DNA of 64,000 nucleotides from Arthrobacter sp. D5-1 (GCF_017357425.1 NZ_CP014571.1:2542001-2606000), one strand, 5' to 3'. Positions 8,052 through 17,084 are shown, numbered from the stretch's first letter. Notes: generated by a model from the letters alone, not told the origin. Program-made: numbers and translations.

Positions 8052-8924
8052 TCAGTTTGTCCGGGCAACATAGTCCACCATTGTCTTGAGCTGGTAGCGG
8101 GAAACATCTTCCCCGTTCTCATCCTCGGCGAAGACCGAGGAGACCATTACGGTGTTCTCCTTGTCCAGGAACCCGATCTCCTTCAGACCGCCAAAGAACT
8201 CGTCCCAGTTCACGTCACCATCGCCGATCTTGAGGTGCTGGTGGACGCGGACGGCATTGCCGGGCGGGTTGGTGATGTAGCGGAGGCCGTGGGAGGCGTG
8301 GTGGTTCATGGTGTCGGAGACGTGCACCAAGCGAAGCTTGTCCCCCGCCGCCCGCATGATCTCCAACGGCTTGTTTCCCATGTGGAACGTGTGCGAGGCA
8401 ACGTAAACCATCCCGATGTTCGGCGAGTTGACGCCCCGAATGACGCGCAGGGCTGCCAGCCCGTCTTCCACAAAGTCATCAGGGTGCGGATCGATGAGCA
8501 CGTCCATGTCCTCGCGTTCAATGATCGGCAACAGCTCTTCCATGGAGCGGTAGAACGCGCGCTCGGATTCCTCGGCCCTCTCAGGACGGCCGCTGAACTC
8601 GGTGTTCATGGTCTGGACGCCCAAGTCAACCGCGATCTGGATGGCACGCTTCCAGTAGCGAACGGCTGCCTCCCGGGCATCCTCGTCCGGCCCCGACCAG
8701 CGAAGAACGGGCAGGACAGACGCGATTTCAACGCCGGAGTCCTTACACGCTGCTTTCAGCTTGGCCACCAGTTCGTCGTCTGCCTTGGGGTGGTTGAAGA
8801 ATGGGATGAGGTCCGCGTGCGGTGTCATCTGCAGGTACTTGTAGCCAAGGTCTGCAGCTACCCGGGGAAACTCCAACAAGCTGTGGCTGTGGTGGAACGG
8901 CGTGGGATCAAGTGCGATTTTCAT
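8052..8924 (-). CDS. iolH: IolH-like sugar phosphate isomerase/epimerase
   Basis: TIM-barrel protein of the AP endonuclease 2-like family, 290 residues. The opening MKIALDPTPFHHSHSLLEF, and DVLIDPHPDDF and LVHVSDTMNHHASHG in the barrel, provide probable metal ligands. It lies between iolG (10-base gap) and the transporter gene in the iol operon. Actinobacterial iol clusters often carry such a gene, called iolH, at this place. Its biochemical step is not firmly known; isomerisation of an inositol intermediate is the usual suggestion. The gene symbol rests on position and family only. Confidence 0.75.
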   Translation of the reverse strand: MKIALDPTPFHHSHSLLEFPRVAADLGYKYLQMTPHADLIPFFNHPKADDELVAKLKAACKDSGVEIASVLPVLRWSGPDEDAREAAVRYWKRAIQIAVDLGVQTMNTEFSGRPERAEESERAFYRSMEELLPIIEREDMDVLIDPHPDDFVEDGLAALRVIRGVNSPNIGMVYVASHTFHMGNKPLEIMRAAGDKLRLVHVSDTMNHHASHGLRYITNPPGNAVRVHQHLKIGDGDVNWDEFFGGLKEIGFLDKENTVMVSSVFAEDENGEDVSRYQLKTMVDYVARTN

Positions 8925-8934
8925 GGCCCATCCC

Positions 8935-9948
8935 CTACTTGTAAAGATCCGGTTTGGTGTTCAGCCGGACTTTGACCTTTTCGCCGGACTTCTGGGCTTC
9001 GACGCCTGCTTCGCAGCAAGCAGCGGTGGCATAACCGTCCCAGGCGGTTGGACCGCCGATGTCGCCGCGAAGGGCGGCGTCCACCCAAGCCTGCACCTCG
9101 ACGTCGTACGCTGCTCCGAAACGGTCCTCGAAGCCGGGCGTGACGTTGCCGCCCCACTTGCCGGCGCTTTGAACGTAGGGGCCGTTGTCGCCACCGATGC
9201 TGACGATCCCGTCTTCGAAGGACGCCTGCGTGGCCACCTGGTAACCGAACTTTGCGTTGACATAGATTTCGACGTCGGCCAACACACCTGACTCCGTCTC
9301 CAGCAGTACGTGCTGGGGGTCATGCTGGCCGTTCGGTGCATTGCGTGTCGCCTTACCCATACGGACCTGCACGGAGGTGATTTCCTCACCGGTGAAGTAG
9401 CGGATCGCGTCGAACTCGTGGACCACGGAGTCGTTGATCAGCATCTCGTTGGTGAAGCCCTCGGGCGTACTCGGGTTGCGGTGCTGGTGGTGCAACATCA
9501 ACAGCTCCCCCAATTCGTTGTTGCGAATGATCGCACCCAACGCCGAGTACTCGGCATCGAAGCGGCGCATGAAACCCACTTGGATACGTTTGTGGCCCAA
9601 CGCCTGTTCAGCCTGGACAATCTTCCACGCACTTTCGGCGTCCGGCGTCAGGGGCTTCTCGCAGAGAATCGGGAAGTCTTTCTCCAAAGCCTTGTACAGG
9701 ATTTCCTCGTGAAGGAAGCCGGGGGTCGCGATCAGGACGGCGTTCACGTCGCCGTTGTTCAGGGCCTCATCGGCGCTGGACAGCGCGACGGCGCCATTGA
9801 TGCCCTCGACGGCGGCCTGCGCCCGGGCAAGGTCGACATCGACGACGGCGGCAACTTCAGCGCCGTGGATGCGGGTGCTGAGGCGCTTGATGTGGTCCGC
9901 ACCCATGCGGCCCGCACCGATGACGGCAACGCGGAGAGTCTTGGTCAC
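8935..9948 (-). CDS. iolG: Inositol 2-dehydrogenase
   Basis: NAD-dependent oxidation of myo-inositol to 2-keto-myo-inositol (scyllo-inosose), the first catabolic step. It is 337 residues long with Rossmann motif GAGRMGADHIKRL, LCEKPLTPD with the catalytic lysine, and DSVVHEFDAIRYF with the conserved Asp/His of the inositol dehydrogenase active site. A GTG start at 9948 follows GAAGGAC. Neighbours iolE, iolA and iolD in the same operon support the assignment. Action on a different inositol isomer cannot be excluded. Confidence 0.88.
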   Translation of the reverse strand: MTKTLRVAVIGAGRMGADHIKRLSTRIHGAEVAAVVDVDLARAQAAVEGINGAVALSSADEALNNGDVNAVLIATPGFLHEEILYKALEKDFPILCEKPLTPDAESAWKIVQAEQALGHKRIQVGFMRRFDAEYSALGAIIRNNELGELLMLHHQHRNPSTPEGFTNEMLINDSVVHEFDAIRYFTGEEITSVQVRMGKATRNAPNGQHDPQHVLLETESGVLADVEIYVNAKFGYQVATQASFEDGIVSIGGDNGPYVQSAGKWGGNVTPGFEDRFGAAYDVEVQAWVDAALRGDIGGPTAWDGYATAACCEAGVEAQKSGEKVKVRLNTKPDLYK

Positions 9949-9996
9949 TGTATTTGTCCTTCGTGAAGTTCTTCTGGCTGGCTGTTGCTGGCAGTG

Positions 9997-10914
9997 TTAC
10001 TGGACCCTGGTACGGGATCCGCAGGACAGCAGGTAATTGCGGGTTCGCTTGGCGATCGGCATGGGTATGTCGAAGGCTACCGGGTACATGTCCTGTTCCA
10101 CGATGCCGAAGATCGGCCGGTTGAGTGCCTCGACGGCTTCGATGACGGCGCGCAAATCGGGGAGGCCGTTCGGCGGCTCGGTCATCACACCGGCCAGGTT
10201 GGCGGCTGCCCAGGTCATGTTCTTTTCGTTGACCTCGACGAGGACCTCAGGATTGATCTGCTTCAGATGCAGGTATCCAATGCGGTCAGGATAGTTCTTG
10301 ATGAGTTCCAGGCTGGACGCGCCGCAGTACTCCGCGTGCCCAGTGTCCAGGCAGAGGTTCAGGTACCGCGGATCCGTGGCAGCAAGAAGGGTCTCGATGT
10401 CCTGCTGGGCTCCAACGTGGGAGTCGGCGTGGGAGTGGAACTGTTGATGCAGCCCGAAGTCCTCCAGGAGGACCTTGCCCATACGGTTGTGGCCTGCGAA
10501 CAGGTCAGCCCATTGCTCATCTGTCAGTTCGCCGTTCTCCACAGCTTCGCCGGTGACGTCATCGCGCCACATCGCGGGGATGACCACGATGTGTTCACCG
10601 CCCAGGGCGGCCGTGAGTTCGGCCACCTTGCGGGCCGGTTCCCACGCCTGGTCGTACTGCGCCGCACCGCGGTGGAACGCCGTGAAGACCGTGCCCGCCG
10701 TGACTTTGAGGTCGCGCTGCTTCAGTTCCTCAGCCAGCCGGGTGGGGTCGTCGGGCAAATAGCCATACGGACCCAATTCAATCCACTTGTAGCCGGACTC
10801 CGCTACTTCATCCAGGAATCGCTCCCATGGCGTTTGCTGGGGGTCATCTGCGAACCATACGCCCCAGGAGTCGGGGGCGGTACCGATGATCAGCTTGTTC
10901 TCGACATCAGTCAT
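9997..10914 (-). CDS. iolE: Myo-inosose-2 dehydratase (IolE-type TIM barrel)
   Basis: Predicted to remove water from 2-keto-myo-inositol to give the diketone that IolD hydrolyses. It is 305 residues with the family opening GTAPDSWGVWF, then ERFLDEVAESGYKWIELGPYGYLP, VIPAMWRDDVTG, LDTGHAEYCG and FGIVEQDMYP; the His, Asp and Glu residues fit the metal site. The ATG follows GAAGGAAG. It lies between iolA and iolG in the operon. The fold is shared with epimerases, so the reaction rests on sequence style and position. Confidence 0.82.
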   Translation of the reverse strand: MTDVENKLIIGTAPDSWGVWFADDPQQTPWERFLDEVAESGYKWIELGPYGYLPDDPTRLAEELKQRDLKVTAGTVFTAFHRGAAQYDQAWEPARKVAELTAALGGEHIVVIPAMWRDDVTGEAVENGELTDEQWADLFAGHNRMGKVLLEDFGLHQQFHSHADSHVGAQQDIETLLAATDPRYLNLCLDTGHAEYCGASSLELIKNYPDRIGYLHLKQINPEVLVEVNEKNMTWAAANLAGVMTEPPNGLPDLRAVIEAVEALNRPIFGIVEQDMYPVAFDIPMPIAKRTRNYLLSCGSRTRVQ

Positions 10915-10951
10915 GACGGCGTTGTCTTCCTTCGCGGCGGTGGGGGTGGGT

Positions 10952-12463
10952 TTAGTTGGAGGGGAAGTTGTACGAGGCGCCGGAGGCGTGGGTGGGTTCG
11001 GGCCAGCGTGAGGTGATGACTTTGCCGCGGGTGTAGAAGGAGACGCCCTCGGGGCCGTAGATGTGCTTGTCGCCGAAGAGGGAGTTCTTCCAGCCGCCGA
11101 AGGAGTGGTAGGCCACCGGGACGGGAAGGGGCACGTTGATGCCGACCATGCCTACGGTCACGGAGCGCTGGAACTTGCGGGCATGTGCACCCGAAGAGGT
11201 GAAGATCGCGGTCCCGTTGCCGTAGGGGTTGGAATTGATCAACGCGATGCCCTCTTCGAGGTCTGCGACGCGGACTACGACGAGGACGGGGCCGAAGATT
11301 TCCTCGGTGTAGGCGGTCATTTCGGTCTTGACGTGGTCGATCACGGTGGGACCCACCCAGAAACCGTCTTCGTGGCCGGGGACCACCAGATCGCGGCCGT
11401 CCACCACCATGGCAGCGCCGGCGGTTTCGGCTTCCGTGACGATCTTGACGATGCGTTCCTTGGACGCCGGGGTAATCACCGGGCCCATTTCGGCGTCGGG
11501 TTCGGTGCCGTTCTTGACCTTCACGGCCAGGGCGCGTTCTTCGACCTTCTTCACGATCAGGTCCGCGGCGTCCCCGACGGCAACGGCGACGGAGATGGCC
11601 ATGCAGCGCTCCCCCGCGGAGCCGAAAGCGGCAGCAGCGAGGTGGTCTGCTGCGTTGTCCAGGTCGGCGTCGGGCATCACGATCGCGTGGTTCTTCGCGC
11701 CGCCCAGGGCCTGGACGCGTTTGCCGTGCTTGGTGGCGGTCTCGTGGACGTACTGGGCGATCGGAGTGGAGCCGACGAAGGAAATGCCATCCACGTCCGG
11801 GTGGGTCAGGAGGCCGTCCACGGTTTCCTTGCCGCCGTGCAGGACCTGGAACACGCCATCGGGCAGGCCGGCCTGCTTCCAGAGTTTGGCCAGCAGCATG
11901 GACGCTGACGGGTCACGCTCGGAGGGCTTAAGGATGAAGGCATTTCCGGTGGCGATGGCCATCGGGGCCATCCACAACGGCACCATGACGGGGAAGTTGA
12001 AAGGCGTAATACCTGCAACCACGCCCAAGGGTTCGCGGAAGGAGAAGACATCGATGCCGGTGGAGACCTGGTCCGAGTAGTCGCCCTTGAGCAGCTGCGG
12101 GATGCCACAGGCGAACTCGATGACTTCCAGGCCGCGGCCGATCTCGCCCTTCGCATCGGAGAGGACCTTGCCGTGCTCGGCGGTGATCAGCTCGGCAAGT
12201 TCGTCCACGTGGGCGGCGACGAGCTCGCGGAACTTGAACAACACCGCGGTGCGCTTGGCCAGGGAAATGTCGCCCCACGAATCCGCGGCCTTGCGGGCCG
12301 CGGCAACTGTGGTGTTCAGGTCAGCCTCGTTGGCCAGGCGCAGTTCAGCCGAAACCTGGCCGGTAGCCGGGTTGTAGACCGGCTGGGTGCGGTCCCCTTC
12401 GCCTGTGGTTTCAGCGCCGTTGATGAAGTGGTGAATGGTGGTCAGTGTGGTCGTCGTCGACAT
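10952..12463 (-). CDS. iolA: CoA-acylating malonate/methylmalonate-semialdehyde dehydrogenase
   Basis: Last step of inositol breakdown: malonate semialdehyde plus CoA and NAD to acetyl-CoA and CO2. Also called MmsA for its action in valine breakdown. It is 503 residues, standard for the aldehyde dehydrogenase family. Seen: FNFPVMVPLWM, the nucleotide-binding GSTPIAQYVHE, and the catalytic cysteine in FGSAGERCMAIS. The ATG follows CAAGGAAG. It lies between iolD and iolE in the operon. Confidence 0.93.
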   Translation of the reverse strand: MSTTTTLTTIHHFINGAETTGEGDRTQPVYNPATGQVSAELRLANEADLNTTVAAARKAADSWGDISLAKRTAVLFKFRELVAAHVDELAELITAEHGKVLSDAKGEIGRGLEVIEFACGIPQLLKGDYSDQVSTGIDVFSFREPLGVVAGITPFNFPVMVPLWMAPMAIATGNAFILKPSERDPSASMLLAKLWKQAGLPDGVFQVLHGGKETVDGLLTHPDVDGISFVGSTPIAQYVHETATKHGKRVQALGGAKNHAIVMPDADLDNAADHLAAAAFGSAGERCMAISVAVAVGDAADLIVKKVEERALAVKVKNGTEPDAEMGPVITPASKERIVKIVTEAETAGAAMVVDGRDLVVPGHEDGFWVGPTVIDHVKTEMTAYTEEIFGPVLVVVRVADLEEGIALINSNPYGNGTAIFTSSGAHARKFQRSVTVGMVGINVPLPVPVAYHSFGGWKNSLFGDKHIYGPEGVSFYTRGKVITSRWPEPTHASGASYNFPSN

Positions 12464-12507
12464 GTGCGGACTTCCTTGTAGTCTGTGGCTTTTAGGCGGG
12501 GCTGTGA

Positions 12508-14454
12508 CTAGCCGAGCAGTTTGCGCTGGCGGTTCTTGTGGTCGGTGTACGTCTTGTAGGCCTGCTGGGTGGATTCGAGATCAGAGACCTGCGAGACCGG
12601 AACATCCCACCAGGACTCGGAGCTCGGGGCGTCCAGCAAAGGATCGGACTCGACGTGGATCACGATCGGCCCGGTTTCCGGGGCGGCCTTGGCTTCCTTG
12701 ATGGCAGCGCCGAGGGCTTCGATGACGTTCTCCCCCGGTTCGATCCGGATGACCCTTGCGCCCAGCGATTCGGCGTTGGTGGCGAGGTCGATGGGAAGGT
12801 TCTCGCCGGCGTCGAAGCTGTGCTGTTCCTTGTCCAGGACGCGGTACTGCGTGCCGAAGCGCTGGGATCCGAGCGACTCGGAGAGGGAACCGATGGAGGC
12901 GTAGCCGTGGTTCTGGATGAGGACCACAATCAGTTTGATGCGTTCGGCGACGGCGGTGACCAGTTCGGTGTGCATCATCAGGTAGGAACCGTCCCCCACC
13001 ATGACGACGACGTCGCGCTCAGGCCCGCCTGCTGCCGCTTCGGCCAGTGCGGCGCGCTTTACGCCCAAACCGCCGGGGATTTCGTAGCCCATGCAGGAGT
13101 ACGCGTATTCCACGTGGTAGCCGAATGGATCCCGGACCCGCCACATCTTGTGCAGGTCCCCCGGCAGGGAACCGGCGGCGCAAATGACCACGTCCTGGTC
13201 ATCCATGGCCTTGTTGGTGGCTCCGATGATCTCGTTCTGGGCAGGCAGCGGCGTGTAACGGGTCTCGAAAGCCTCATCTACGATCGCGTTCCAGCGTTTC
13301 TTTTCGGCAGCGACCTTCTGTTCCAGGTCGGCACCGACGCGGTAACCGCCCAGGGCCTGGTTGAGCTTCACCAGTGCCTTGCGTGCGTCAGCGACAATCG
13401 GCAGCGTGGTGCCGTGTTTGTACGCGTCGATCGGGGCGACGTTGATGTTCACGAACTTCACGTCCGGGTTCTGGAACGCCGTGCGGGACGCAGTGGTGAA
13501 GTCCTCGTAGCGTGTCCCGATGCCAATGATGAGGTCCGCTTCGGCAGCAAAGGCGTTGGCCGCCGTCGTACCGGTTGAACCGATGGCACCGAGGGAGGAC
13601 GCGTGGTCCCACGGCAGGACGCCGACGCCGGCCTGGGTGTTCCCTACTGGAATGCCTGTCAGTTCGGCGAACCTGGCGAGTTCGTCGTTGGCGTAAGCGT
13701 AGAGGACGCCCCCGCCGGCAATGATCAGCGGGCGCTTGGCGGCGCGGATGGCCTCCACGGCGCGGCGGATGTCGTCATCCTCGGCCTCAGGACGGCGGAT
13801 CCGCCATTCACGCGCGGCCAGGAACTCTTCCGGGACGTCGAAGGCCTCAGCCTGGACATCCTGCGGCAGCGAAATGGTCACCGCGCCGGTCTCCGCCGGG
13901 TCCGTCAGGACCCGCAGGCCATGGTGGAACGCGGAGAACAGCTGCTCCGGACGCGAAACGCGGTCGAAGAACTTCGACAACGGACGGAAAGCATCATTGA
14001 CCGTGATGTCGTAGGCGTACGGGAGTTCCAGCTGCTGCAACACCGGGTCAGCCGCGCGGGTGGCGAAAGTGTCACTGGGCAGCAGCAGCACCGGCAGGCG
14101 GTTGGTGGTGGCCAACGCTGCACCGGTCAGCAAGTTCGAGGAACCCGGGCCAATGGAGGTGCTGATCGCGAATGTCTGCCGGCGACGGGTGTGCCGCGCG
14201 TAGCCAACAGCCTGATGTACCTGGGCCTGCTCATTCCGGCCTTGGTAGTACGGCATGATGGACGGGTCCGCGGCCTGGTACTGCTTCAACGCCTGGCCAA
14301 CACCGGCAACGTTGCCGTGCCCGAAGATGCCGAACGTGCCCGGAATCAGCCGCTCGCGGTAGTCCACACCGTTGATGGAGTCCACGGTGTATTGCTTGGA
14401 AAGAAATTCGACCACGGCCTGCGCCACGGTCATCCGACGGGTTGCTGTACCCAT
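12508..14454 (-). CDS. iolD: 3D-(3,5/4)-trihydroxycyclohexane-1,2-dione hydrolase
   Basis: Thiamine-diphosphate enzyme that opens the inositol ring, giving 5-deoxy-glucuronate. It is 648 residues, full length for IolD. The acetolactate-synthase-like domains are in order: an N-terminal pyrimidine-binding part with STSIGPGSSNLLTGAA, a central domain, and a C-terminal pyrophosphate-binding part with VGDGSYLMMHTEL and, about 25 residues on, the Asn of the GDG-N motif (IQNHGYASIG). The ATG is preceded by CGGAG overlapping the end of the upstream gene, only 6 bases away, suggesting coupled translation. Its product would normally go to IolB, which is not in this operon. Confidence 0.94.
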   Translation of the reverse strand: MGTATRRMTVAQAVVEFLSKQYTVDSINGVDYRERLIPGTFGIFGHGNVAGVGQALKQYQAADPSIMPYYQGRNEQAQVHQAVGYARHTRRRQTFAISTSIGPGSSNLLTGAALATTNRLPVLLLPSDTFATRAADPVLQQLELPYAYDITVNDAFRPLSKFFDRVSRPEQLFSAFHHGLRVLTDPAETGAVTISLPQDVQAEAFDVPEEFLAAREWRIRRPEAEDDDIRRAVEAIRAAKRPLIIAGGGVLYAYANDELARFAELTGIPVGNTQAGVGVLPWDHASSLGAIGSTGTTAANAFAAEADLIIGIGTRYEDFTTASRTAFQNPDVKFVNINVAPIDAYKHGTTLPIVADARKALVKLNQALGGYRVGADLEQKVAAEKKRWNAIVDEAFETRYTPLPAQNEIIGATNKAMDDQDVVICAAGSLPGDLHKMWRVRDPFGYHVEYAYSCMGYEIPGGLGVKRAALAEAAAGGPERDVVVMVGDGSYLMMHTELVTAVAERIKLIVVLIQNHGYASIGSLSESLGSQRFGTQYRVLDKEQHSFDAGENLPIDLATNAESLGARVIRIEPGENVIEALGAAIKEAKAAPETGPIVIHVESDPLLDAPSSESWWDVPVSQVSDLESTQQAYKTYTDHKNRQRKLLG

Positions 14455-14460
14455 TGCTAG

Positions 14461-15420
14461 CTACTCCGATACTTTCACTGGAATACGGTCTGACATGGTC
14501 TGCTCATCCGCGGCGGCGACCACAGGCGAAGTTTTCAGCAACGACGCGGCAGTCGCAACGGCACCGGCCACATCGCCGTCGTGCGGGTAAAGCAGCGTCC
14601 TGCCCACAGTGAGGCCCCGAACGCCGGGCAATGCCAGGGCTGCCTGCCAACTGGCGAACACCTCCTCCTGGCTTCCGTCCGGATCGCCACCCAACAGCAC
14701 GGTAGGCATGGTGGTGGAAGCCATGACACGTTCCATCTCTGCCACCACCGGCAGCTTCATCCAGGTATACGCACTGGTGGAGCCAAGGCCTTCGGCGATG
14801 CCGACAGATTTGATCACGGCGTCAGCGCGAAGGTCGTTGCGGACCTTTCCGTGCGCATCCCGTACTGAAAGGAACGGCTCCACCATGGCGATGAGCTTGC
14901 GTTCGGCCAGAGAATCGATCGCCTTGGCAGTGGATTCAAGGGTGGCCACAGTGTCCGGGTCGCCGAGACAGATCCGTGTCAGCATTTTGCCGCCGTCGGC
15001 ACCGAGCGCCTCCAACGCGGCAGCGGTATGGCCGGTGAAACGGTCATCGAACTCGTTCACCAGGCCTGCCAGCCCACCGCGGTTCATGGATCCGAAAACG
15101 AGCTTGCCTTCCAAGGCTCCCAGCAAAAGCAGATCGTCCATGATGTCCGGAGAGGCGAGAATGCCATCAACGGCAGGGTTCGCCAAAGCGATCTGCAAAC
15201 GGTCCAGAAGATCCCTGCGATCAGCCATGGCCATCGGCTGCGAACCTACGGACAGTGCGCCGCGGGCCGGGTGGTCGGCAGCGACGATGAAGTTCTGGGT
15301 ATCGTGCTTAAGGCCCGGGTGCTTGCGGCGGGTGGCCGCAGCGCGGGCAACAGCCTCAGGGTCTTCGAGCCTGATCCGGCTCAGGTGTTCATAACGGCGT
15401 GGATCATCGTTGAGGTTCAA
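14461..15420 (-). CDS. Cgl0159-type (beta/alpha)8 aldolase-like protein of the iol operon
   Basis: TIM-barrel protein of 319 residues resembling class I aldolases of the deoxyribose-phosphate type and a protein found in corynebacterial inositol clusters. Features include NFIVAADHPARGAL near residue 45, FGSMNRGGLAG, and LLGGDPDGSQEEVFASW near the C-terminus. Its place right after iolC suggests it cleaves 2-deoxy-5-keto-gluconate 6-phosphate to dihydroxyacetone phosphate and malonate semialdehyde, the IolJ step, for which no other candidate is present. That role is inference. The start is TTG at 15420 after AAGGAG; it overlaps the iolC stop by four bases (TTGA). Confidence 0.8.
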   Translation of the reverse strand: MNLNDDPRRYEHLSRIRLEDPEAVARAAATRRKHPGLKHDTQNFIVAADHPARGALSVGSQPMAMADRRDLLDRLQIALANPAVDGILASPDIMDDLLLLGALEGKLVFGSMNRGGLAGLVNEFDDRFTGHTAAALEALGADGGKMLTRICLGDPDTVATLESTAKAIDSLAERKLIAMVEPFLSVRDAHGKVRNDLRADAVIKSVGIAEGLGSTSAYTWMKLPVVAEMERVMASTTMPTVLLGGDPDGSQEEVFASWQAALALPGVRGLTVGRTLLYPHDGDVAGAVATAASLLKTSPVVAAADEQTMSDRIPVKVSE

Positions 15421-16436
15421 CGCACTGCTCCTTCTGCAAAAGTGGAGGAGGCTGCAAGGGTGGCACCAGGGATGGACCGGCCACGCTCTGCCAGCAGCGA
15501 GGTGACCTCGTCCGGCGTCGGCATCGCATCCGCACAGGAAAGGCGGGAGGCGACGATCGCACCGGAAGCGTTGGCGTAGTCCAAGACCTCTGACAGCGGC
15601 CAGCCGGACAGCAGCCCGTGGCAGAAGGCGCCACCAAAGGAATCGCCGGCACCCAGGCCATTGACGGTTTCCACGGGGACCGGAGCGGACACCACGCGTT
15701 CGGTACGGGTCTTGGCCATAACCCCTTCGGGCCCGAGTTTTACGACGGCGATTTCGACGCCGGCAGCCAGCAGGCGGTCCGCCTGCTCATCAGGCGTTCC
15801 CTCCCCCACGGCAACAGCGCATTCCTTGTCGTTGCCGATCGCTACAGTCACGTGCGGGAGAACCTTCGCAACCTCGGCGCGGGCTTCGGCTTCCGAGGCC
15901 CAGAACATGGGGCGGTAATCCAGATCCAGGATGGTGAACTGGCCCTCCTTGAGTCCGGTGCGGGGGCGGGCCTCGTGTGCTGTGATATGGGCTTTGCGGC
16001 TGGGTTCCTGGCAGAGGCCGGTGACAGTGGACCAAAAGATCCCGGCGTTCCTGATGGCGTCAAGATCGAGGTCTTCAGCGTTGATCTGCAGGTCGGGGGC
16101 GGTGGGAAACCGGCCGTAGAAGTACAGAGGGAAGTCTTCCGGCGGTTTGATCGCGCAGAAGGTCACGGCGGTGGGGTACTCCTTGACCGGCAAGACGAAA
16201 GAATCGTCCACGTTGAACTTTTGCAGTTCCCGGTGAAGGTAATTACCGAACGCGTCGTCACCGGTGCGGGTGATGATTCCCGCACGTCGACCATGACGTG
16301 CGGCAGCAACGGCCACGTTGGAGGGTGAACCTCCAAGGTATTTGCCGAAGGACGTCACGTCTTCCAGGTCCACCCCAATGTCGTTCGGGTAGATATCAAC
16401 GCTGATGCGCCCGATCGTAAGCAGTTCGTGGGTCAC
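15417..16436 (-). CDS. iolC: 5-dehydro-2-deoxygluconokinase
   Basis: PfkB/ribokinase-family kinase that phosphorylates 2-deoxy-5-keto-gluconate with ATP. About 339 residues. Seen: LTIGRISVDIYPNDIGVDLE, GGSPSNVAVAAARHG (sugar-binding N-terminal motif) and GLGAGDSFGGAFCHGLLSG (PfkB signature with the catalytic Asp). I place the start at GTG 16436 because the family begins with this segment; the frame remains open 22 codons upstream, and the AGAAAGG site is rather far (12 bases). First gene of the iol operon, with two operator-like elements 110-140 bases upstream of the start. Confidence 0.9.
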   Translation of the reverse strand: MTHELLTIGRISVDIYPNDIGVDLEDVTSFGKYLGGSPSNVAVAAARHGRRAGIITRTGDDAFGNYLHRELQKFNVDDSFVLPVKEYPTAVTFCAIKPPEDFPLYFYGRFPTAPDLQINAEDLDLDAIRNAGIFWSTVTGLCQEPSRKAHITAHEARPRTGLKEGQFTILDLDYRPMFWASEAEARAEVAKVLPHVTVAIGNDKECAVAVGEGTPDEQADRLLAAGVEIAVVKLGPEGVMAKTRTERVVSAPVPVETVNGLGAGDSFGGAFCHGLLSGWPLSEVLDYANASGAIVASRLSCADAMPTPDEVTSLLAERGRSIPGATLAASSTFAEGAVR

Positions 16437-16544
16437 GGTGATCGTTGACCTTTCTTTTGTGAACTCTGAACCTTTGAGCGCTGGGCCCCAATGCCTTGCC
16501 ACCCCTCAGTGAGCGGGGCCACATGACTACTCTGCACCAGAATC

Positions 16545-16573
16545 AATGTCCTGTCAAAGGTTTGTACTGACAT
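16545..16573 (-). promoter_or_regulatory. Double regulatory element upstream of iolC
   Basis: Two elements lie side by side. TTGACAGGACATT (minus strand, 16545-16557) shares 12 bases with the promoter at 3708 and could be the -35 box of the iol operon; a weak -10, CAGAGT, lies 17 bases on at 16529-16534. Plus-strand GTTTGTACTGACAT (16560-16573) matches the operator-like site before the importer and the tautomerase gene at 13 of 14 bases. Confidence 0.6.
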
Positions 16574-16664
16574 ATTTACAACGAAACGTATGGACCCTGC
16601 ACACTCCGGAAGGACACACTCCGCGGACCGCCCGCGGCGACGCCTCTTGGCCCGACGGCAGAGG

Positions 16665-17069
16665 CTACTTGCTCGGAACCGCCAATTCGCCCGTCACGTA
16701 CTGGGCGCGGCCAAAACCAAAGGACCAATCGCTTGCAGTGTTTTCGACATACCCAAGGAACACGTCCTCACCTGCGACCCCAACCCCACCCAGTCGGTCG
16801 GCAATCGCCGCGAACAAGGACTGCTTTGCTTCCCCGCTCCGCCCCTCCTGGGTGAATATTTGGATCATGACGACGTTTGACGTCCGTTCAAAACCCAACC
16901 CGGCATCCTGGGCGTAGATCTGGCCCTCGGAGTGCTCCGTGACGATATGGAAGTAGTCTCGCTCAGGGATGCCATACTCAGCGAGGATCGCGTCATGGAT
17001 GCTTCGGCTGATGGCGGCCAGCTCCTCCGGACCCCTGCCGGCATTTACGTCAATTCGAACAAGCGGCAT
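16665..17069 (-). CDS. Tautomerase-superfamily protein
   Basis: Small enzyme of the 4-oxalocrotonate tautomerase superfamily, 134 residues, the length of members with two fused beta-alpha-beta units. The key residue is the proline right after the initiator (MPLVRIDV), which becomes the N-terminal catalytic base. The C-terminal SDWSFGFGRAQYV resembles other two-unit members. It is transcribed toward the iol operon, 228 bases from iolC, and has its own copy of the operator-like motif between its likely -10 and its GGGGG ribosome-binding site. This links it to inositol or polyol use, possibly keto-enol conversion of an intermediate; that is inference. Confidence 0.82.
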   Translation of the reverse strand: MPLVRIDVNAGRGPEELAAISRSIHDAILAEYGIPERDYFHIVTEHSEGQIYAQDAGLGFERTSNVVMIQIFTQEGRSGEAKQSLFAAIADRLGGVGVAGEDVFLGYVENTASDWSFGFGRAQYVTGELAVPSK

Positions 17070-17084
17070 CTTGACCCCCTAGTA

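Noticed and set aside
8053..8072. AGTTTGTCC-like sequence just before the MFS gene, similar to the operator motif
   Set aside because: It lies in the coding end of the iolH-like gene and lacks the TGACAT half; the match is short enough for chance.
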